A DNA stretch of 64,000 nucleotides from Dactylorhiza incarnata (Eukaryota > Streptophyta > Magnoliopsida > Asparagales > Orchidaceae), in NCBI GenBank assembly GCA_033032865.1, contig JAWHQI010000019.1, positions 10,892,001-10,956,000 on the forward strand. The letters run 5' to 3'. The notes under the pieces are model-generated. The model was given only the letters and a program-made list of their open reading frames with translations. It did not search any database and was not told the origin of the DNA. Numbering within the stretch: position 1 is the stretch's first letter; every line of letters begins with the position of its first letter. The position numbers were made by a program, and so were the translations under genes. Positions 11,220 through 21,499 of this stretch are shown one piece after another.

Positions 11220-11703
11220 TGTAAGATCTCTTTTTCCAAAACCCGCACGGGTACTTGAAAACTCGAACCTCTCCCGTATCGCACGGTTGAGGTGGATCTT
11301 CGCCCAGAATTGCTGCCTTGCGGTGTCACCAACACTCGGGTTGGCTAACCCCGCTCTGCACCAACTCTACCGGCTATACGATCATAAGTAAAAATATGCC
11401 AATAAAAGAAGTGCAGAAGTAAAGGCATGTCCACAAAGTCACAACATCATATATAGATATAATGAAACAGAAAGTCCAAAAAGAGAAGTACAAGCAAAGA
11501 GGGCATAAGCCTGATACAAATCCACAATAAGTACTCTCTCTCTCTCTCTACAACAAATCACTCAAATGCGGAAGTCTAACTATCCAGTCATCAACCTGTG
11601 GCGTCATGGTAGTACGTTGCATCCGCTGCTTAGGTCCTGCCATCTCGTCCAGCTGCGCGCGGGACAACTCCGTCTCCTCGGAATCCTGCGGTCACACCGA
11701 CCG

Positions 11704-11720
11704 TTAGTCATAAAGACTAA
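11704..11720 (-). other. Small conserved hairpin TTAGTC-(loop)-GACTAA in the B LTR
   Basis: TTAGTC (11704-11709) and GACTAA (11715-11720) pair around a 5-nt loop. The 17-nt element and its flanks are identical in the solo LTR (27035-27051) and the D LTR (36052-36068), although the surrounding sequence has diverged strongly. It lies 210-280 nt from the twin hairpins in each copy. Confidence 0.7.
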
Positions 11721-11987
11721 GTTATTTTGTCCTCGCCTCCCCCCACGACTCCTAGACACCGAGTGAGAGGAAGAAGCGGAGGATAAACAAGGGGTAAACA
11801 AGAAGAGTGACGTGGCACTAACTAGCAGTACATAAATATAATCAGTAGAGCTAATAGTAACAAGGTAAAGGTAAAGAGCCTGTAAGTAAGTGCAGTGAAT
11901 AGTAAACAAGTAGAGGCAATATAGTGAACAGTAAGTAAGTAAAGGCGGTGCAGTAAGTAAAACTAAACTACCATCACAGATTCGTAC

Positions 11988-12077
11988 CTTAACTTATATG
12001 AACGCCCATACGAAATATAAGTTAAGATGTCCAGGTAACCCATCATATAAAAGAGTCATACTAATTTATATGATGGG
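11988..12077 (-). other. Twin hairpins with CCCATAC-type loops, B copy
   Basis: Hairpin 1 pairs CTTAACTTATAT (11988-11999) with ATATAAGTTAAG (12015-12026), a perfect 12-bp stem with a 15-nt loop containing GCCCATAC. Hairpin 2 pairs CCCATCATATAAA (12039-12051) with its complement at 12065-12077, a perfect 13-bp stem whose loop contains GTCATAC. In element sense (minus strand) the loop core is GTATGGGC in hairpin 1 and GTATGAC in hairpin 2. The same pair occurs in the solo LTR (27321-27417) and in D (36280-36319 and 37662-37701). Base changes in the stems are matched on both sides. Confidence 0.85.
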
Positions 12078-13439
12078 GTATGCAGATGTGCGTTATGCTA
12101 TGCTATGTCCATGATGTGAATTATGCAGCCATGCAATGCAACTCACCCACACGACTCTATGTGCACAGACCTTTATAGTTCCCAATTTGTTTGAAAGGAA
12201 GCCAACCTTTCGGGTACCGACCGTCGTGGTTCACGGTGGCAGTGGATCAGGCACTCTACATCCTAGGCGGGTATGGTCACTACCAAGCCTAGACCTCTTG
12301 TACGCCTCAACGCTAAGAACACAACAGCGGAGCTCCTGCGTACTCTTGCTGGAATCCACCAAACTTTAAGGTCGGGGTGGGTTATTAGGGATTGTCCTCC
12401 AGACCGCGGTATTCAAACTTACCGGCCCTCTAAACCTCACCCTCACCCGAGTCACGTACTACCGCCGGTGACACGACTGGCCTAGTACCGAAGACTCGCC
12501 ACTATTTGCATAAGAAACAGGTGTTAACAAGTCCACCCAAGCTTCCGGCTCTGGGACTAACACACAAGCTGATCCAACCCATCTCCTTCCCAGAGGAGAT
12601 CCATACCAATTTGCAGACCTACTTAGGCTACTCTTGCCTACAATTTAGTTAGTGTTATATTTAGGGTGAATCTTGGACTTCCCGCGGTGTACTCTGTCTG
12701 GGGCCCCTAACGGTACTACGGATCAATGGGCTCAACCCCAATATCCTCCTCAAGACAATTACTGTAGTTGGTGATTAACGTTTGGTTCACCCCTCATCAT
12801 TTCATATAGTTAATGTGACTTAGCTCATCTCCCGTCCCACCCAATCGGGTTGGACGTGCCTCCACACCTCATGCACTAACCCTAAGATTGACCTTCCATG
12901 AATCATTGTGTGATATAACTCAGTTACTGATGGTATATAACTTCTAAACACTACTTAGTGGTCTGAATTGTCTAAAACTCAAAATTCTGTTTTTACTAAA
13001 CGCAGACCACTAAGTTGAACTAACTGTCAACCCCACAAGGGAACCCTTCTAAAAACTCATCACCAAGGTCTCTAATAATTATCCTAGGCTTTCACTGACC
13101 TTAATAAGGTATGACCCAATTTCCATAATTTTCCATATTAAATTGGTATTTAATATAATTTAAAGTAGTTAAGGCCTTAAGTCCAATTACACATGAACTG
13201 CCCTCAAAATGATTCTACTAGCTGCATGAAAATTATCAGTAAGGTAATATCCCATATCAAGGTGTTTCACTGAGTTCCATGACCCTAGGATGTCATTTGG
13301 CCTACCAAATCATCATAGTTGTATAATTACCAAAATGCCACTATACTTAGGAAAAATAGTGTTTCACATCTGAAAATTCTCCAAACATTACCAGGTGTCC
13401 AAAAGGGGACCTAGAGTCCGCTGCCAAAAGATTATGTCA

Positions 13440-13915
13440 TTACCATGTGATTTGATATTTTAAAAAGATTTAATACTAAAGTGATGTAAATTCCAATTTC
13501 TACATGAAGTACATGAAATACAATTCTACAAGCTTCCAAACAATTATCATGGGCTTATAATTAACCTAAAATTACAGATCACCAAGTATCATGACAATGC
13601 CCCATGATTTGATATTTTAAAAGGATTTAATACTCAAGTGATGTAAATTTCAATTTCTACATGAAGTACATGAAATACAATTCTACAAGCTTCCAAACAA
13701 TTATCATGGGCATATAATTAACCTAAAATTACAGATCACCAAGTATGATGACAATGTCCCATGATTTGATATTTTAAATGGATTTAATACTCAAGTGATG
13801 TAAATTTCAATTTCTAAATGAGGTACATGAAATACAATTCTACAAACTTCCAAACAATTATCATGGGCTTATAATAGCATTGAATGACAGATATCCAAGT
13901 TTCACAATTTTGCCC
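13440..13915 (-). repeat. 157-bp tandem triplication in the B LTR
   Basis: Three consecutive copies of a unit starting near CATGTGATTTGATATTTTAA begin at about 13444, 13601 and 13758, a 157-bp period, with a partial fourth at about 13912. Copies 1 and 2 are nearly identical, so duplication is more recent than the LTR. No coding sequence. The other two family members show no triplication here. Confidence 0.85.
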
Positions 13916-15599
13916 CATGAATTGACATTTTTCAAAATTAAATTCCCTTAAGCTAGCAAGACTTAAAATTTCCTACACAAGGAATAATATTTCAATAAAT
14001 CATAACAAAATTACTATAGTCCATTTTCATCCCTATTCAGCCACTGATAGAGTTTCAACACCATACAAGGTCCTATGACTATGTATTTCATTTTATTAAG
14101 GAAAGGGTGGCAATTTCATTTATTAGGAAGAAAAATACTCAAATACCTCTAAAATTCTCATTAAATTAACTAAGTCATTTTATGCTCCTACAAACATATC
14201 TACAAAGTTCTGAGCCAAGGAAAGAACATTTAGTCCTATGTCCTTCACAAATCTCACTTTGCACCCTTGAGAGTTTACCCTTAGGGTTTTAGGTCACACC
14301 ACCCTAATGGCTCCAAATGGACCACTAGGGTGTGTCACATGCCTTTGTATATCAATACCTACAAAATCATCAAGGTGGAGGAGGCTAACTCACTCAGCTC
14401 CTCAAAATGGCCTAAGCCATAATTTGACCCTTAAAGGCCCTCCTTAGGGTTTCCCATTTTCCATAGCAAATCAACTCCAAATGGAGTGAAAATTTAGACA
14501 GACACTACTCATGTACTAAAGAGCATGCCACCAAAATTTGGTGTCATTTGGACATCATATGCTCCAAAAATCAACATAATTTAAATAATCTAATTACCAC
14601 AAAAACCCTAGGTAAAAGTGTCCACCAAGGGCTGTCCTTTGGGCAGGGGTGCCCCTAGGGTATACCAACCCATGGTTAAAAGCACAGCCTCAAAGCTTGA
14701 GGGGTTTGGGCTAGGTAATTAATTTAGTGGACTGACCTACTGTAGGACCAGTCCTAGTAAAACATCTCCCTAGGGAGCTATATGTCAGCAAATGACCTGA
14801 ACTTAAGCCCTACTGAAAGTCAAGATCAAGGCCTACAACTTTCATGTTGGGCACTTTTTCTAATTCGGACATTAAGAGGCCTTAATTAATTGTAGAGGTG
14901 GACTGATTATTAGGAGCAGAAATCCAAGTTAATGAATTAATTTAATATAAGAAAAAAAAGTGATTTGCACGAATCGTAAAGCACATCCGACCCTCCCCCT
15001 TCATCTTCTTCCTCCAGCCAATGGCTGGGATTTGCCCGTGCTGGGCCACCTTGCTTCTCCATTTCCCGGCCACCTGGTGGCCACCACGGCCGGCCACCAC
15101 CTCCACCACCTTCGTGGTTGTCGGGGCTACTACTTCCCGGCGACATGGCGGCCGGAGGAGGTGTTTTCCGGCGAATTAGCCTGGCCGAAAATCACCCAAA
15201 ACATGATTTTGGGATTTCGATTCCGACCCAATTGAGCCCGAACCTTCAAATAAAATAGATAGGAAGCTAGCATAGAGGGAGAGGAGGAGAAACGAACCTA
15301 ATATGGAGCTTGGCGGTGGCGGCGGTTGGCCATGGAAATGCTCCTCTCCGGCGACCTTGCCCATTTCCTCCATTCTCCACCAAAAGCTTTGATCCAAAGG
15401 TCGATTTCGACTGCATGCCAGCTTCTGAAGCTAATGAGATGGTCAAATGGGAGTGGGGAGGAGAGTATAAGGGAGTTTGAACTAAGAGGCCCACGTTTTT
15501 GGTGTTTTGGCCAACCAATCAGCTGTACACCTGCCCCTCTGCCCTATTCTCAGGTGCCCAGCAATCACCCAAGGCCCTAGGCTGATTGAGATGGAGTGT

Positions 15600-15636
15600 G
15601 GGGGGGGGGGGGGGGGGGGGGGAGGGGGGGGGGGGG
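15600..15636 (+). repeat. Poly-G tract (37 nt, one interrupting A)
   Basis: Uninterrupted G from 15600 to 15622, one A, then G to 15636. Length is likely unstable and may be inexact in the assembly. Similar tracts occur at 34556-34579, 41666-41687, 41751-41770 and about 55487-55505. Confidence 0.9.
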
Positions 15637-15834
15637 CAAAGCTTTATCAATCCTCTTTTTGTCCCCTCTTTCTCTCTCCTCCTTTGCTTTTTTAATGAAT
15701 CATGCACACATGTGACATTTTCCCTTCATAACCAGGTGCCATAGGGTATTAATTTGATGAAGATATTTGGTGGGGTCACTTGGTTTGAGCTTGGTTCAAG
15801 TGTATGAGGGTTAAGTCACTTATTTTGGGCTATG

Positions 15835-16260
15835 TTGACCATGATTGACCTAGGGTTGACTTTGGTCAACAAGGTGAGTGGGTTGACCCCACTTGGGGGT
15901 CATGGGTCCCTTAACATCACCCAACATTGGTTGGTCCATGGTGGGGCCCCAATTGGTTCAATTTAATCAAAGGGTGTAGATTTGACCAAAATTGGGTAAA
16001 GTTTGACTTTGGTCAATTGGGGTCAACTGGTCCCACCATGATGGGGCTTTTTGGTCCAATGGGTTCCTTAAAGTGTTTAGAGTGTGGTGGAAAGGTTAAT
16101 TTGAACATTTGGAGTCAATTGAACACTAATTGACTTAGTTTGGTTAATGTTGACTTATTGTTGACTTTGGTCAATTTCATGCAATTGCGTCCCACCCAAG
16201 TGCAATTCTCAAGGTAATGATCTTCCTTAGTGGTTAGGGTGGTATGGGGGGGGGGGTCAA
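15835..16260 (-). promoter_or_regulatory. TTGAC (W-box core) array in U3 of the B LTR
   Basis: Fifteen TTGAC cores on both strands in about 425 bp, many as TTGACC or TTGACT, the core bound by plant WRKY factors. Three copies of the 14-nt hairpin-capable unit TTGACTTTGGTCAA occur at 15856, 16002 and 16160. In element sense the array lies near the start of the LTR, in U3, where enhancers are expected. The other two family members lack it. WRKY response is inference from the motif. Confidence 0.6.
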
Positions 16261-16433
16261 TTTGGTGAATTGAGGATCAATTGGCCTAAGGGAGTGGTAT
16301 TGGGCTATGTTGATTTTGTGCCCTTGGTGCGCACTTAGCACACTCCACTTGGTCCAAGGGCCTTAGTGGCCACTCAGCACACCACCCATGCCCTAATACC
16401 AACTAGGGGTCTAGAAGGATTGGGGATGTTACA

Positions 16434-18142
16434 CGTTGTGCAAGATTTGTACAGACCATAAGAGCTTGAAGTACGTCTTCACGCAGAAGGAGCTAAATTT
16501 GCATCAGCGTAGGTGGTTGGAGTACGTTGCAGATTATTACGTGGAAATCCAGTATCATCCGGGCAAGGCTAATGTGGTAGATGATGCATTGAGTAGAAAG
16601 ACCATGCAGATCTTCAACCTTACCGTGCAATCTTTGGTTTAGGAGTTCCTTTTGATGGATATTTCTGTCGGTAGTATTGTCGGGCCCTCTTGCTTGGAGG
16701 CAGAAGAGCCTCCGTGGATCACCCTCGCGAGGGTACATCAGAAAGAAGACCCAGATCTTCAGCATCTCCGAGGAAGGACAGAAAAGTGAGAATTGCCTGA
16801 TTTCTCTATAGACGAAGATGGTACCCTAAAGTACCGAGGTAGATTTTGTATCCCCGCGGTGGGTAGTATTCGGATAAGGATTTGCGATGAAGCACATGGT
16901 TCTAGTGTGGCTTACCACCATGGTTCTATGAAAATGTATAGAGATTTCAAATAGATCGTGTGGTGGCATGGAATGAAGAATGACATAGCTAAGTTTGTGT
17001 CTAAGTGCTTCACCTGCAAGCGTGTCAAAGCAGATCACAAAAGTCCTGGTGGCAAGTTGACGCCTTTGGACATACCAATTTGGAAGTGGGAGAGTATATC
17101 GATGGACTTTATTACTGGTTTGCCAAGACCTCCCCGAGGGCATGACTCAGTGTGGGTCATAGTTGATAGATTAACGAAGTGTGCACATTTCATACCTTTC
17201 AAGGTAGGATATTCTATGAAGAAATTAGCATAGTTGTATCTGGATGAGGTCATCTATTTGTACGGAGTGCTAGTGAGTATTGTGTCAGATAGAGACTCCA
17301 GGTTTATGTCGCGATTCTGGCAGAGCTTGCAGGGATCTTTGGGCACCGACCTCAGGTTTTCGACCGCGTACCATCCATAGAACAATGGTCAAACGAATCC
17401 AGTTAATCAGATTGTGGAAGATATGATCAGATGTTACATATTGGACCATGGTGGAGCTTGGGACGAGCGTCTCAGACTTATGGAGTTTGCGTACAATACT
17501 AGCTTTCAAGAAAGTTTGCAGATGGCCCCGTTCGAGGCTTTGTGTGGGAGGCACTGTAGGACTCCCTTGTTTTGGGCCGAGATTGGTGAGAGACCATTGC
17601 TAGGTCCGTAATCCATTGAAGAGATGAGTATTGCTGTAACTCATACTCGGGAAAAGCTCTGTGTAGCTCAGGAGCGTTATGAGAAGTACGCAAATCAGCG
17701 AAGGGTTAAGCTGGAATTGGCAGTTGGGGACATGGTTTTCTGAAAGTTTCTCCGATGCCTAGTGTTAGAAGATTTGGGAGGAACCATAAATTGGATCCCC
17801 GGTATATGGGACCCTTCCAGATTATTGAGCGCATCGGAGTGTCAACGTATAGGATGGATTTGCCTGCTACCTTCCCTAGCGTCCATGATGTATTTCATGT
17901 GAGCCAGTTGCGGAAGTGTATTCTTAGTGATCGTCACGTCCTTGACTCGGTGCCCCAGTTGCAGCCAAATCTTTTTTATGTTGAAGAACCTGTTCGTATT
18001 CTGGAGACTCTGGATCGAGTGTTGCGGAGAAAGACAATCCCCATGGTCAAAGTTCTTTGGCGGAATCAAGACATCAAGAGCGCGACGTGGGAATTGGAGT
18101 CAGCGATGAGGGAATCTCATCCGCATCTTTTCTCCTAGTTTT
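16434..18142 (+). pseudogene. pol: RNase H end, integrase and chromodomain of Tekay-like element A
   Basis: The 3' part of a Gypsy polyprotein. It begins inside RNase H ([20 protein letters not shown], then the [14 protein letters not shown] end). Next comes the integrase zinc-binding region (HHGSMKMYRDF ... CFTCKRVKADH, 16900-17040). The catalytic core follows, with SMDFITGLP and VDRLTKCAHF (first Asp region), IVSDRDSRF (second Asp, about 17284-17310) and NGQTNPVNQ, where the usual Glu is changed. The C-terminus (17755-18142) ends in the chromodomain-like KVLWRNQDIKSATWELESAM. At least six in-frame stops occur; most are TAG or TGA, explained by CAG or CGA decay. One frameshift lies near 17740. 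Element B interrupts the RNase H at 16433/16434; upstream pol and the 5' LTR are outside the window. Confidence 0.9.
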
Positions 18143-18243
18143 CTAGTAAGTCTTTCGTTTGTTAACCTTTGACTATTCTTGTTGTTTTGGTTTTGAGTTG
18201 TGTGTTAAGTTTCAAAATGAAACTTCTTTTTAGGAGGGGTGAC

Positions 18244-18779
18244 TGTAACTCTCCTGATTTTTTTTGGAAATTATTTAATTCAGTGATGACGTGTTTATGA
18301 TGTCAGGGCGTTACTTTTAACGTCAAGTTGACATGTGCGTTTTCGCATCCGTTAGGTCTAGCCAACCAGATTTTGGGATTTGTGTCGAAAGTAGAAAATT
18401 TTATGTTGCAAAATTAAGTTTTTTTATTTTAGACTTGCTCGTCAAGTGTCGTTGTGATCCGGGCTGTTTTGGTGCCTCGACGCATTTTGGAAGTTTTGTA
18501 GAATATTTGTTCGCCGTAAACTATAAAAGCTTATATCTCGAGAACGGCACGACGGATTTTGGTTTTGACATCGCCGTTGGATTTGTAGCGCCGACATTCG
18601 TCTTTGGTGGGATTTTTGTCTGCTTCGGTGTTCGTTTAATTTTTGGTAATAATATACTATTATTATATTTATATTTATTATTATTTATAAATATACATCT
18701 TTGATTCAACGATATATATATCTTATATATATATATCTTTCATTCAACGAATATATGTTCATTCAAGGAATAGTTTAGG

Positions 18780-18811
<32 letters not shown>

Positions 18812-20909
18812 AGATAACAAATGTTATGTTTGCATTAAAAACTCAACCCAGCCCCCCTTATTCTTCATTCTGGCCGAAGCATAGTGTGAGAGCGAGAGAC
18901 GAGTTTTCCGCGAACCTTCTGATTGCCGCCGACGGAGCTCCGGTGGATGAAATTTTCAACCGAGCATGGATTCGGAAAGCTTTCGACGAGAGCTACGCGT
19001 CCGTGGTGAGTATTTCCCCGTTTCTTGGGCTTTCTCGCGCTAGAGTTTTCGGTCCTAACCTTCTTTTAGACCATTTTCTGTAGATTCTTCCTCTTCGTGT
19101 CTTCTTTTGGACCGATCTATGACGAAAAGTTGTTCGGAGGACGTTTCCGGTAAAAACTAGGCAAGTTGTGGTTTTCCCCCCTCTTCCCTCTCATTTTGAT
19201 CGTGGTATGGTCTTTTAATCCATTTTTATTCACTAATATTGTGTGTACCGCGCTTTAATCTCGTTCTTGAAGGCTTGTCGACATATAATTACTTTTTGGC
19301 TGCTTCGTTTTGATGATTACGTCTAGTATGTGTGCGATCTCTACTTGTTCTCCTACCCGTTGAGTTGAGGTTTTGACTTGCTAAAGTGACCTTGTAATTT
19401 TCGCCAAAGTCCGTGATTCGTCCGTCGAACGAGTTTCGTTCGTCGACTTATTCCTACGTGCCCGTTCTATAAGTCCTTTGATTGAGTCTTTAAATCCGTC
19501 TTAAGGTTGATCACTCATCGAGTGGTCCTCACTTTAGTCAAGCTTGTGCGTCGAGGTTGTTCGACGAGTCTACTTGGTGATGTGACAGGACATGTCTGCC
19601 TTGGTGGTTTCCGTGGCTAAAGACTAGTGGTAACTAGTCTCGTTTAGTCGTGCCATTCTCGAGTTATAGGTAGTCAATTTGGGGTTGTTGGTGGATTAAA
19701 ACCACTGCCACAGTACCTTGCACTTAAATTGGAATTTGTACAGGAGTTTACCCAAGTTAGTTAGTTTGTTTTACTGCTGGTGTGCTGGCGGAGGCATCTC
19801 CCATCGCAGTTGCACGCGATTTTCAGGTGCGGGCGTGTCGTGTTATGAGACCACCTTACCTTTGGGCCCCGGTGGGGCTTGCTCTGTGGGTGTGCTGGCG
19901 GAGGTATTCCCCCACAGTCACCGGATACTTACCGGTGTTGTTTACTAAATATTTTATTTCTAGAATTTTTATAATGTTGTTTATGCTCATATTATAGTCG
20001 GGTATTTTAGCCCTTGCTTTCTCCACCTCGCTTGGTGTAGTCAGGTATACTTGATTATACACGTATGTGTTTTCTGTTGCTTACTTAGTTTACGTACTGT
20101 ACTTTTCCTTCTGTATAGCCGATCTTGGGTTGGTACCCCTGTTGACCGTGGTTTACTTTATTTTGTTTCCTGCCGCCCCTTGTACCTTGTTGCTGAGGCG
20201 TTCTCTCTTGTGAATGCCTCAGGTTCAGAGAAGTAGCAGTCTGTGGAGCTAGAGCTTGTGTTTCAATGTTGTAGTAGCAGCTGTGACTGTTTCTCCTCAC
20301 CATTGTGAGGTAGATGTTCGTTGTTTTGTTTTGTTTTAGTTCAGACATACTATTGAGATCTGTGGGTTGGTGTCAGGTTGTTGACACTCACAGAGTTTGT
20401 TGATTTTGGACACTTTGCTAGCTGCTAGTTGTTTTCTTGCTGTTTTGGAGTAGTTTACTTGCTCTCTGAGAGATTTTATGCAAGAATTGTTTGTTAGGTA
20501 TTTTAAGTATAAAAATGGGCTCATATCAGTATTTCATAACTTCTTTTCAAAATGAATCTCACTATATTTTAAAGATTATAAAAAGGAATTTTCATACTTA
20601 TACTAAACCTAGAGGTCTGCATATCATGTTATATCATTGGATTGTTATGTTCATATATGGTAATAAATAAATAAAACCAAGTATTTTCTGTTGCGTATTT
20701 CTACTTACACCGTTATTCGTGGATTAGTTGACCCACTGAACCGAGGGACACGGTAAATAAACTTAACTTAAATCATGTTTTAAAATTACAATTCATGGAT
20801 CTTTCATGATAAGTAATAGGAGTAGGAATTGCCTAAGCGCCTGTAGTTGTCCCTTGTACGACGTGGCATCACGACGCATATTTTCTCTTACTCTGACGTA
20901 TTACTTAAT
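18244..20909 (+). repeat. 3' LTR of element A, main part (interrupted at 20909)
   Basis: Starts TGTAACTCTCCTG right after the purine tract TTAGGAGGGGTGAC and resembles the LTR of element 1 from end to end (GTGATGACGTG...; CCGAGGGACACGG; GTACGACGTGGCATCACGACGC), so A and element 1 belong to related subfamilies. A candidate TATA box is CTATAAAAGC at 18521-18530. Trinucleotide repeats (ATT)n lie at 18781-18811. The last 24 bp are at 33306-33329, displaced by the CRM-like insertion. Net length is about 2690 bp. Confidence 0.9.
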
Positions 20910-21465
20910 TGGTGGTGGGCTAGTCGCTGAAAGATTAGTGCACGACTAAATGACGCTCTCTCACAATACCCCGCTCTCCAAACATATTTGGGTAGAAATC
21001 TAACCACCTAATCCGATGTCAAGCAATCACAAACCTAACGTCAGTACCAAGAGGATCCGACTAAAACATCGATCGAAAAGTAGTCGGAAGAACTCCCAAA
21101 AGGGTTGGTCTCCGGATTGCCGCAATCCACCAAATCGGAAGGGGATATCGCATCACCTTGCGGATTTGAATTAGATCTTGCCAATCCTTCGAGGTCTCAA
21201 GAGATCGGAAATTATTACGATTGATTTAAGCAAAACGCAGCAAAAAAAGTCATTCAATGATTCCAAAGCCACACTCAAACTTGCCACCAAATGAACGGAG
21301 GAGAACACACCAAGTGGAGGAGATTCGTTACCCAACCGAGAAGATAACTAGGCGAGTCTCACGCCAAGGATCCACCGGAGTCGCACCGGAGGAGATACAC
21401 CGCTTGCCTTCAACGGAGTCGCACCGATGAAGATATCTCGCCGAGGGAAGAGTGGCCACACTGGT
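20910..21465 (-). repeat. Truncated 3' LTR of the CRM-like element
   Basis: Matches 26428-26609 plus 32414 to about 32788 of the 5' LTR, then stops at GAGTGGCCACAC. The rest of the LTR (about 510 bp, including U3 start, encoded protein tail and purine tract) is missing. The next bases contain another GAGTGGCC, so the deletion may have used an 8-bp repeat. Confidence 0.85.
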
Positions 21466-21499
21466 GAGTGGCCGTGTAAATAGCGTCGGAGAAGGTCTG

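Larger units (their letters stand above)
11220..16433 (-). repeat. 5' LTR of minus-strand element B (5214 bp)
   Basis: In plus orientation it runs from TGTAAGATC to GGGGATGTTACA; in element sense it starts TGTAACATCCCC, a common start for Tekay-like LTRs. It borders a primer site on its left and RNase H sequence of element A on its right, so A was the target; the other LTR of B lies left of the window. Shared blocks with 26610-32408 and 35623-40385 define one family: the start region, the CCGTTAGTCATAAAGACTAA block, the twin hairpins, and a stretch containing AAGGTGGCAATTTCATTTATT-like sequence. It contains a 157-bp triplication (13440-13915), a poly-G tract (15600-15636) and a TTGAC array (15835-16260). 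The 14960-15700 part is G/C-rich, with no convincing gene. Confidence 0.85.

Noticed and set aside
15176..15707. Frames of 60-90 codons in the G/C-rich part of the B LTR
   Set aside because: Overlapping on both strands, one spans the poly-G tract; no domain.
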